Under the pieces are notes generated by a model. It was not told the DNA's origin. It ran no database searches and saw only the letters and a list, made by a program, of their open reading frames with translations. A stretch of 5,983 bases of DNA, from the NCBI GenBank assembly GCA_002423365.1, contig DIVU01000031.1, positions 1 to 5,983 of the forward strand, written 5' to 3'. The DNA comes from Desulfuromonadaceae bacterium UBA6124 (lineage in GTDB: Bacteria > Desulfobacterota > Desulfuromonadia > Desulfuromonadales > Trichloromonadaceae). The position numbers and the translations under genes are program-made. Position 1 is the first letter of the stretch. Every line of letters begins with the position of its first letter. Below are positions 1 to 4,902 of this stretch, one piece after another.

Positions 1-96
1 AGTGATAGGGTAGCCGCCGAAAAAATTACACCCGGCGTATACGGCACCGAGGGCGCAAGCAGTATTCCCTTGAATAACAGCAACTTTTTTAGCCAC
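1..96 (-). CDS. korA: 2-oxoglutarate:ferredoxin oxidoreductase, alpha subunit (5' end only)
   Basis: Only the first 32 codons are in the window; the gene continues past the left edge. Reading the minus strand from a GTG at 96-94 gives a protein that begins MAKKVAVIQGN and ends, at the edge, in FFGGYPIT. An Ala-Cys-Ala-Leu-Gly stretch followed by Gly-Tyr-Pro-Ile-Thr is typical of the first domain of alpha subunits of 2-oxoacid:ferredoxin oxidoreductases, where the Tyr-Pro-Ile-Thr-Pro loop helps bind the 2-oxoacid. The GTG start is supported by GGAGGT at 110-105, eight bases upstream. Because the protein starts directly with this domain, the gamma domain is not fused to its N terminus, so a separate korC is expected further left along with korB. 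The start lies 23 bases after the ferredoxin stop, so the two genes are very probably co-transcribed. The complex converts 2-oxoglutarate and CoA to succinyl-CoA, CO2 and reduced ferredoxin. Substrate choice is inferred from the TCA neighbours; a related 2-oxoacid is possible. Confidence 0.85.
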   Translation of the reverse strand, partial: MAKKVAVIQGNTACALGAVYAGCNFFGGYPIT

Positions 97-119
97 GTTA
101 ACCGACCTCCTGTGAAAGA

Positions 120-311
120 TTAACCCTTGTGAACCTTGATGGCAAAGTCAGGGCACCGCAGTTCGCATTGCATGCAAGCGATGCAGTCCTGAGGCCTGGC
201 AACCGTTACCACAAACGCGTCCATCTCCAGTACCTGCTTAGGGCAAAACTCGGCGCAGATCGCACACCCCTTGCAGTACTTTTCGATGACTTCAATTTTC
301 GCACTGCTCAT
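120..311 (-). CDS. korD: Two-cluster 4Fe-4S ferredoxin, delta subunit of 2-oxoglutarate:ferredoxin oxidoreductase
   Basis: This is a 63-residue protein with two complete bacterial-ferredoxin motifs. Cys13, Cys16, Cys19 and Cys23-Pro form the first, and Cys43, Cys46, Cys49 and Cys53-Pro the second, so it should hold two [4Fe-4S] clusters. The length and the short lead before the first cysteine fit the delta-type subunits encoded with 2-oxoacid:ferredoxin oxidoreductases, which carry electrons from the thiamine-diphosphate site towards soluble ferredoxin. The ATG at 311 is preceded by AGGAGA at 326-321 with a nine-base spacer, so the start is secure. The stop lies 23 bases before the GTG of korA, in the usual korDABC order, and this adjacency is the main reason to call it a subunit rather than a free ferredoxin. 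A 188-bp gap with a strong hairpin separates it from mdh, so it may have its own promoter. The cluster motifs are seen directly; the assignment to a 2-oxoglutarate-specific complex is inferred. Confidence 0.88.
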   Translation of the reverse strand: MSSAKIEVIEKYCKGCAICAEFCPKQVLEMDAFVVTVARPQDCIACMQCELRCPDFAIKVHKG

Positions 312-499
312 TCCCGTTGATCTCCTTTTTAGGTAGTTGACGCCGGCGTAACCGCCAGAAAAAGCGTCGAAATCCTAACACATGACCTTGTGGTGCGCTA
401 CAAAATTAATACGTTCCAGTAAAATAAAGAAGAGCTCCAACAGCAAAGAAGGGCAATGTCGCCATTGCCCTTCTTTGGGTCTGGCAAAACCACTTGAAA
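312..499 (-). other. mdh-korD intergenic region
   Basis: This 188-bp gap holds no credible gene. On the minus strand it contains the hairpin at 444-477, then an AT-rich stretch (about 443-395), a nested inverted repeat at 339-368, and the korD ribosome binding site at 326-321. The AT-rich stretch is where a korD promoter would be expected. The best match I found is TTGTAG, 17 bases, TGTTAG, which fits only three of six positions in each box, so I do not call a promoter. The nested repeat pairs 339-343 with 364-368 outside and 345-348 with 353-356 inside around a four-base loop, and could fold in the korD leader. Confidence 0.5.
444..477 (-). terminator. Probable intrinsic terminator or attenuator after mdh
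   Basis: A perfect 15-bp inverted repeat pairs 444-458 with 463-477 around a four-base loop and lies 22 bases after the mdh stop. On the minus strand the 5' arm starts CAAAGAAGG and the 3' arm ends CCTTCTTTG, followed by CTGTTGG. The run of U is therefore mostly inside the stem and is broken by C and G, so it is a less than ideal intrinsic terminator. It is the best candidate for the end of the icd-mdh message. Partial read-through into korD, or a role in stabilising the 3' end, is also possible. Confidence 0.6.
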
Positions 500-1453
500 T
501 TACTTCATGCTGCTGACAAGTTCCTTAACAGCGGCAACGGACTTGTCCATCATAGCCTGCTCAGTGGCATCCAGTTTGAACTGCAGGATGCGCTCGACAC
601 CCTTCTCGCCAAGGACGGTGGGAACGCCGACGAAGTAGCCTTTGACGCCGAATTCGCCGTTGAGATAGACACAGCTGGGCAGAACCCGTTTCTGGTCCTT
701 GAGAATCGACTCAGCCATGGCGATGGCGGAAGAGGCCGGGCTGTAGAAGGCACTGCCGGTCTTGAGCAGGGCGACAACTTCGCCGCCGGCGCCGCGGGTA
801 CGCTTGACCATGGCTTCCATGACTTCGGCGGCTTTGGCGGCGCTGCCGTATTTCTGCTCAAGCAGTTCCATGACCGGAATGCCCTGAACGCTGGCATAAC
901 GGACCAGGGGTACCATGTCGTCGCCGTGACCGCCGAGAGTCATGGCGACAACGTCTTTGACCGATACGCCAAGTTCCCAGGCGATGAAGGCTTTGAAGCG
1001 GGCCGAGTCAAGAACACCGGCCTGGCCGATAACGCGCTCGTAGGGGAACCCGGTGATTTTCTGGCAGAGGGTAACCATCGCATCAAGGGGATTGGAGATG
1101 ATGATGACGAAGGATTTAGGAGCGTATTTCTTGATGCCTTCGGCGACCGAGGTCATGATCTTGCTGTTGACTTCAATCAGGTCGTCGCGGCTCATACCGG
1201 GTTTGCGGGGCAGACCGGCGGTAACGATGACGATGTTGGCGCCTTCGATATCCTTGTAATCGTTGGTGCCTCTCAGGCAAACGTCAAAGCCGTCAACGGG
1301 AGAAGCTTCGGCGATGTCCAGACACTTGCCCTGGGGCAGGCCTTCGACGATGTCGAACAAGACGACGTCGCCGAGTTCGCGCAGGGCGCAGAGTTGAGCC
1401 AGAACGCCACCAATTTGTCCGCCACCGATAAGTGCGATTTTCGCTCTTGCCAT
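500..1453 (-). CDS. mdh: NAD-dependent malate dehydrogenase (LDH-like type)
   Basis: This 317-residue protein catalyses the reversible NAD-dependent oxidation of malate to oxaloacetate in the cytoplasm. It has the Rossmann nucleotide motif Gly10-Gly-Gly-Gln-Ile-Gly15. Asp34, at the end of the second strand, is the acidic residue that selects NAD over NADP. The mobile loop AGLPRKPGMSR carries Arg83, at the position where malate dehydrogenases have Arg and lactate dehydrogenases have Gln, and Arg89, a substrate-binding Arg. Asn121, Asp149 and Arg152 follow, with the catalytic His176 in GGHGDDMVP. All key residues are present and the length is normal for the tetrameric, lactate-dehydrogenase-like group. 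The ATG at 1453 has AAGGAGA at 1467-1461, seven bases upstream. It lies 73 bp after icd with the same direction and almost the same ribosome binding site, so the two are probably one operon. In acetate-oxidising Desulfuromonadales this enzyme regenerates oxaloacetate for citrate synthase. Nothing in it looks damaged. Confidence 0.96.
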   Translation of the reverse strand: MARAKIALIGGGQIGGVLAQLCALRELGDVVLFDIVEGLPQGKCLDIAEASPVDGFDVCLRGTNDYKDIEGANIVIVTAGLPRKPGMSRDDLIEVNSKIMTSVAEGIKKYAPKSFVIIISNPLDAMVTLCQKITGFPYERVIGQAGVLDSARFKAFIAWELGVSVKDVVAMTLGGHGDDMVPLVRYASVQGIPVMELLEQKYGSAAKAAEVMEAMVKRTRGAGGEVVALLKTGSAFYSPASSAIAMAESILKDQKRVLPSCVYLNGEFGVKGYFVGVPTVLGEKGVERILQFKLDATEQAMMDKSVAAVKELVSSMK

Positions 1454-1486
1454 GATGTTCTCTCCTTATGTTGGGAAATGAAAGTA

Positions 1487-1518
1487 CGGAATCGGGGGAG
1501 ATTTTTCCCCCGATTCCG
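1487..1518 (-). other. Perfect 13-bp hairpin between icd and mdh
   Basis: Positions 1487-1499 and 1506-1518 are perfect inverted complements (CGGAATCGGGGGA on the plus strand) around a six-base loop. The hairpin begins eight bases after the icd stop and ends about 20 bases before the mdh ribosome binding site. On the minus strand it is followed by TACTTTCATTT, which is too weak a U run for a normal intrinsic terminator. It is more likely an intercistronic element that protects the 3' end of the icd message or partly attenuates transcription into mdh. That role is inferred; the pairing is seen directly. Confidence 0.6.
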
Positions 1519-1526
1519 CTAGACAG

Positions 1527-3758
1527 TTACATCGCTTCGATGATTGCGTTCAGCGTCGCGCTGGGGCACATCGCTTTGGCCGTCTTGACGGGATCAGGGC
1601 GATAGTACCCGCCGATATCCACCGGCTTGCCCTGAGCGGCGAGCAGCTCCTGATTGATCTTGGCTTCGTTCGCGGTCATGTCGGCGGCGACTTTGGTGAA
1701 GCGCTTGGCGAGTTCGGCATCCTTGGTCTGCGCGGCCAGGGCCTGAGCCCAGTACATGGCCAGGTAGAAATTGCTGCCCCGGTTGTCGATTTCGTTCACC
1801 TTACGAGAAGGCGCCTTGGCGTTTTCCAGGTACTTGGTGACTGCTTCATCCAGGGTGTCGGCAAAGAGCTGAACTTTTGCGTTGCCGCTCTGCTTGACCG
1901 CCAGTTCGAGGGAGGGGACCAGGGCGCAGTACTCACCCAGGGAGTCCCAACGCAGATGCCCTTCCTTCAGGAACTGCTCGACATGCTTGGGCGCGGAACC
2001 GCCGGCGCCGGTTTCGAAGAGTCCGCCGCCTTTGAGCAGGGGAACGATGGAGAGCATGCGGGCACTGGTGCCGAGCTCGATAATCGGGAAGAGGTCGGTC
2101 AGGTAGTCGCGCAGGGCGTTGCCGGTGCAGGTGATGGTGTCTTTGCCGGCGCGGGCGCGCTCACAGGCCAGTTTCATCGCATCGTCCGGACGCATGATGC
2201 GGATGTCGAGACCGGTGGTGTCGTGATCTTTCAGGTACGCATTGACCTTCTGAATGATCTGGGCATCGTGACCGCGGCGGTCGTCGAGCCAGAAGATGGC
2301 GGGGGCGCCGGAAGCCTTGGCGCGGGTGACCGCCAGCTTGACCCAGTCCCTGATCGGCTCGTCCTTGGTCTGGCAGGAACGGAAGACGTCCCCTTCTTCC
2401 ACCGTCTGCTCCAGCAGGACTTTGCCGGAGGCGTCGACCACGCGGATTTTGCCTTCCGCCGTGGCGTAGAAGGTTTTGTCGTGGGAGCCGTATTCCTCGG
2501 CTTTTTGCGCCATCAGGCCGACGTTGGAGGTGTGACCCATGGTCGCTGGGTTGAACTGGCCGTGCTTCTGGCAGTCTTCGATGATGGTTTTGTAGATGGT
2601 GGCGTAGCAGCGGTCGGGAATCATGGCCAGGGTATCCTGGAGTTTGTCTTCCAGGTTCCACATCCGGCCGCCGTCGCGCACCACGACCGGCATGGAGGCG
2701 TCGATGATGACGTCATTGGGGGTATGCAGGTTGGTGATGCCTTTGCGGGAGTCGACCATCGCCAGGGCCGGACGGGTTTTGTAGACGTCCATGATGGCCG
2801 CTTCGATTTCGGCGCGCTTGGCATCGGGTAGGCGCTTGATCTTGACATAGACGTCGCCCAGGCCGTTGCTGACGTTAACGCCGATTTCCTTGAAGACATC
2901 GCCATATTTATCGAAAACGTCTTTATAGAAAACGGTGACGCATTGCCCAAACATGTAAGGGTCGGATATTTTCATCATGGTTGCTTTGAGGTGCAGGGAG
3001 AGCAATACGCCGTCCTTTTTCGCGACCTCAATCTGCTCTGCAAAGAACTTGCGAAGAGCTGCAATCCTTATGGAAGATGAGTCCAGAACCTCACCGGCTT
3101 GCAGCGGCATGTCTTTTTTCAGGACCTTGACGTTGCCGTCCTTGCCGACAAACTCGTAAGTCACCTTGGTCGCGGCGGGAACGGTAACGGAAGTTTCACT
3201 GGCGTAGAAATCGTTGTCGGTCATGTGGACGACGCGGGTCTTGGAGTTCTCCGGCCAGGGCTGCATCATTTTGTGCGGGTTTTTCTGGGCGAATTTCTTG
3301 ACCGAAGCAGCGGCGCGACGGTCGGAGTTGCCTTCACGCAATACCGGGTTGACGGCGCTGCCCAGGCATTTGGCGAAACGTACCTGCAGGGCCTTGTCGG
3401 CGTCGGTTTTGGGTTCTTCCGGATAGTCCGGAATTTTATAGCCTTTTTCTTGCAGCTCTTTGATGGCGTCTTGCAACTGGGGGATGGAAGCGCTGACGTT
3501 CGGCAGTTTGATGATGTTGGCGTCGGGGGACTGGGTCAGTTCACCCAGTTGCGCCAGGAAGTCGGGAATCTGCTGCTCTTTGGTCAGGCTTTCGGGAAAG
3601 TTCGCGATGATGCGGCCCGAGAGGGAGATGTCCCTGGTTTCAACATTGACGCCGGATCCCTTAAGGAACTTCTGCACCATGGGGAGCAGGGAGTAGGTCG
3701 CCAGCGCCGGGGCTTCGTCAATTTCGGACCAGATAATCGTTGCTGTTTTCGTTGTCAT
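1527..3758 (-). CDS. icd: Monomeric NADP-dependent isocitrate dehydrogenase
   Basis: This 743-residue enzyme oxidatively decarboxylates isocitrate to 2-oxoglutarate with NADP. It belongs to the large monomeric family typified by the Azotobacter vinelandii enzyme, not the smaller homodimeric family of E. coli. The ligands I recall from that structure are all found at a shift of two or three residues. Isocitrate and metal site: Ser134, Asn137, Arg141 and Arg147 in SAVNPVLREGNSDRR, then Lys258, Asp353, Tyr423, Asp551 and Asp555. NADP site: His592, Arg603 and Arg652. Length is normal for the family and no stop or frameshift is seen. The ATG at 3758 has AAGGAG a few bases upstream. The gene has its own promoter and a long leader, and is followed by mdh. 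Its 2-oxoglutarate is the substrate of the Kor complex further along. A block coding roughly residues 215-293 (about 3115-2880) is noticeably poorer in GC than the rest and includes an adjacent pair of rare codons, ATA-AGG. Confidence 0.97.
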   Translation of the reverse strand: MTTKTATIIWSEIDEAPALATYSLLPMVQKFLKGSGVNVETRDISLSGRIIANFPESLTKEQQIPDFLAQLGELTQSPDANIIKLPNVSASIPQLQDAIKELQEKGYKIPDYPEEPKTDADKALQVRFAKCLGSAVNPVLREGNSDRRAAASVKKFAQKNPHKMMQPWPENSKTRVVHMTDNDFYASETSVTVPAATKVTYEFVGKDGNVKVLKKDMPLQAGEVLDSSSIRIAALRKFFAEQIEVAKKDGVLLSLHLKATMMKISDPYMFGQCVTVFYKDVFDKYGDVFKEIGVNVSNGLGDVYVKIKRLPDAKRAEIEAAIMDVYKTRPALAMVDSRKGITNLHTPNDVIIDASMPVVVRDGGRMWNLEDKLQDTLAMIPDRCYATIYKTIIEDCQKHGQFNPATMGHTSNVGLMAQKAEEYGSHDKTFYATAEGKIRVVDASGKVLLEQTVEEGDVFRSCQTKDEPIRDWVKLAVTRAKASGAPAIFWLDDRRGHDAQIIQKVNAYLKDHDTTGLDIRIMRPDDAMKLACERARAGKDTITCTGNALRDYLTDLFPIIELGTSARMLSIVPLLKGGGLFETGAGGSAPKHVEQFLKEGHLRWDSLGEYCALVPSLELAVKQSGNAKVQLFADTLDEAVTKYLENAKAPSRKVNEIDNRGSNFYLAMYWAQALAAQTKDAELAKRFTKVAADMTANEAKINQELLAAQGKPVDIGGYYRPDPVKTAKAMCPSATLNAIIEAM

Positions 3759-3965
3759 GTTCTCTCCTTAGTTTTTATGCCGGTATCGCCAGAGCTCAGA
3801 GCCGAAGGGCGGGAATGACCGGCCTTCGGTAAGCTTGGATGAAACTCAGGATCGTCTTGCATCGAACAACCTGGATCCGAACGGCGCAACGGATGCGTCG
3901 GATCGGGAATTTTTTGAATTCAACCACCAAGAGGGCCGAGGGGGCTACTCGTCAGGCCCTGAAGC
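3759..3965 (-). promoter_or_regulatory. Long structured 5' leader of icd
   Basis: If transcription starts near 3965, as the promoter at 3972-4000 implies, icd has a leader of about 205 nt. Three inverted repeats lie in it. The first is at the very 5' end: 3932-3937 with 3955-3960, plus an inner three-base stem 3938-3940 with 3948-3950. The second is 3874-3880 with 3898-3904 (seven perfect pairs), plus an inner stem 3885-3888 with 3894-3897 that stacks on it on one side. The third is 3802-3808 with 3823-3829 (CCGAAGG with CCTTCGG). The last 40 bases before the ATG are largely free and hold the ribosome binding site TAAGGAGAG. I recognise no known riboswitch class. A regulatory role is inferred. 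Confidence 0.4.
3874..3915 (+). terminator. Terminator-like hairpin plus T-run on the plus strand
   Basis: Read on the plus strand, the stem 3874-3880 with 3898-3904, extended inside by 3885-3888 with 3894-3897, is followed by GGGAA and six T residues at 3910-3915. This has the form of an intrinsic terminator, yet no plus-strand gene lies upstream in the window. It may end antisense transcription coming from within icd, end a small RNA encoded opposite the icd leader, or be a chance by-product of leader structure on the other strand. Confidence 0.35.
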
Positions 3966-3966
3966 G

Positions 3967-3980
3967 TGTATACAGTATGC
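3967..3980. promoter_or_regulatory. Possible operator overlapping the icd -10 box
   Basis: Positions 3967-3974 are the perfect eight-base palindrome TGTATACA. The overlapping stretch 3968-3980, GTATACAGTATGC, is an inverted repeat of two six-base arms around one base with a single mismatch. It covers the -10 element, a position where a bound repressor would block RNA polymerase. TCA-cycle promoters of Geobacter are known to be controlled by repressors, including HgtR and an IclR-type regulator, but I cannot match this site to either. Confidence 0.3.
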
Positions 3981-4000
3981 AAAAGGTTAATGTATGTCAA
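3972..4000 (-). promoter_or_regulatory. icd: Sigma70-type promoter of icd
   Basis: On the minus strand a perfect consensus -35 box, TTGACA (4000-3995), is followed by a 17-base spacer and the -10 box TACTGT (3977-3972), which keeps the T, A and final T of the consensus. A run of six T lies just upstream of the -35 box. Transcription would start near 3965. The -35 box begins only 20 bases after the stop of the LysM gene, which puts icd and mdh in a unit separate from aspS and the LysM gene. The weak -10 box and the overlapping palindrome suggest a regulated promoter. Confidence 0.6.
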
Positions 4001-4019
4001 GAAAAAATGTGTTGCGCTG

Positions 4020-4820
4020 TTAGGGGGTTTGCTGTTGAGATGTGGCCCCTGCGCGCTCGGGGCTAAGGGGAGTGGCGAGGGGATCTTTCATGAGGAGGTC
4101 AAGAGGGAAGATATCTGATTTTCGGGCCGAGGCCTTCGCTTCGGCGATTTCCAACTCGTTCTGGTTACGGGGGATCGTGAGGGTTTGGCCGCCATAAACC
4201 CGACGCGGATCTTTGATCTGATCACGGTTCGCGCGGTAGAGCAGGGGCCAGAGCAGGGGATCTTGATAAATCTCTTTTTTGCCGGCGATGATCCAGAGAG
4301 TTTCTCCGTCGGTGACGGTGTAACGGGAGGGAAGGGCGGGTGCGGCTGGGATTAGTTCCATTGGACCCGTTGCGGGAGTGGTCTTCCCCTTGGCCTGGGT
4401 TTTGCCGGTTGCGGGCACGGACCGGGAGGGCTTCGGGGCGGATATCATCGGCCTTGGTTGGGGTTGGCCTTCCTCCCGGAGCTGTTCCTTGAGACCCTGG
4501 AGCCTTTCCTGGGTGCTCCGGGCTTCGCTGGTGCGCCGTTTCCGTTCGTCGTGGGTCGCCTCAATAGCTTGCCGGGCGAGGGCTTCGGCGTAGAGAAGGG
4601 TTGCCCGGGCCTGACGATATTGACCGTCGGCTATGAGGGCTTCACTGTTCTCCAGAACCTCCTGGGCGGTCCGGTAGCGTGCGGGAGCCAGTTCGGCGGC
4701 ACCGCCGGCATGGGCTTCGGAGAGGGCCGCGCGCGCGGCTTCCAGTTCCCTGTGTGGGGCGGAAGCGCAACCGTGGCCGAAGAGGATAAGGAGAAGCGCT
4801 GGAAGAAGAAATCGGCACAT
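4020..4820 (-). CDS. LysM-domain lipoprotein with DUF4398-like helical region
   Basis: This is a 266-residue predicted envelope protein. Residues 1-17 are a hydrophobic signal (LLPALLLILF) leading to Cys18 in FGHGCAS; this resembles a lipoprotein signal, although Gly-His-Gly before the Cys is not a textbook lipobox. Residues about 22-118 are Ala-, Glu- and Arg-rich helices of the DUF4398 kind, likely a helical hairpin or coiled coil. Residues about 119-163 form a Pro/Thr/Lys-rich linker. Residues about 166-217 are a LysM domain, starting RYTVTDGETLW and ending GGQTLTIPRN, which should bind peptidoglycan. The last 45 residues are polar and Pro-rich. The protein probably ties a membrane to the cell wall, and its exact role is unknown. 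The ATG at 4820 lacks a clear Shine-Dalgarno sequence, but no in-frame alternative start fits the signal peptide better. It lies 82 bp after aspS and may be read from the aspS promoter. Confidence 0.85.
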   Translation of the reverse strand: MCRFLLPALLLILFGHGCASAPHRELEAARAALSEAHAGGAAELAPARYRTAQEVLENSEALIADGQYRQARATLLYAEALARQAIEATHDERKRRTSEARSTQERLQGLKEQLREEGQPQPRPMISAPKPSRSVPATGKTQAKGKTTPATGPMELIPAAPALPSRYTVTDGETLWIIAGKKEIYQDPLLWPLLYRANRDQIKDPRRVYGGQTLTIPRNQNELEIAEAKASARKSDIFPLDLLMKDPLATPLSPERAGATSQQQTP

Positions 4821-4902
4821 GCGACGGTCTTTGTCGGCCGTTGAATTCGTGATGGGGGGACCGGAAGGGCGTCTGCGAGCGGCGCCCTTCCGGTCGTGGG
4901 TT
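4821..4902 (-). other. aspS-LysM gene gap with a 13-bp hairpin
   Basis: Positions 4859-4871 and 4883-4895 are perfect inverted complements (GACCGGAAGGGCG) around an eleven-base loop. The hairpin starts seven bases after the aspS stop. On the minus strand it is followed by a run of C, not U, so it does not look like a standard intrinsic terminator. It may protect the aspS 3' end or partly limit expression of the LysM gene. The last 38 bases before the LysM start contain no clear Shine-Dalgarno sequence and no convincing promoter. Confidence 0.55.

Noticed and set aside
395..443. Promoter for korD
   Set aside because: The best pair of boxes matches only three of six positions each, which is no better than chance in AT-rich DNA.
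494..1522. Plus-strand open frame of 342 codons
   Set aside because: It lies wholly antisense to mdh, has no ribosome binding site, and its composition (rich in Asp, Gly, Ala and Phe) is what the complement of GC-rich codons gives. mdh has every catalytic residue.
1956..2831. Plus-strand open frame of 291 codons
   Set aside because: It is antisense to icd, with the same shadow composition and no recognisable domain.
3099..3818. Plus-strand open frame of 239 codons
   Set aside because: It is antisense to the start of icd and its leader, shows no domain, and has no convincing start signal.
3841..3965. Possible tRNA-like or riboswitch fold in the icd leader, suggested by GTTCGATGC-like strings
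   Set aside because: No acceptor stem, no anticodon arm in the right place and no CCA context could be built, and no known riboswitch core motif is present.
3839..4066. Small plus-strand open frame of 75 codons over the icd leader and promoter
   Set aside because: It has no Shine-Dalgarno sequence, overlaps the end of the LysM gene, crosses the terminator-like element at 3874-3915, and has no recognisable features beyond a basic composition.
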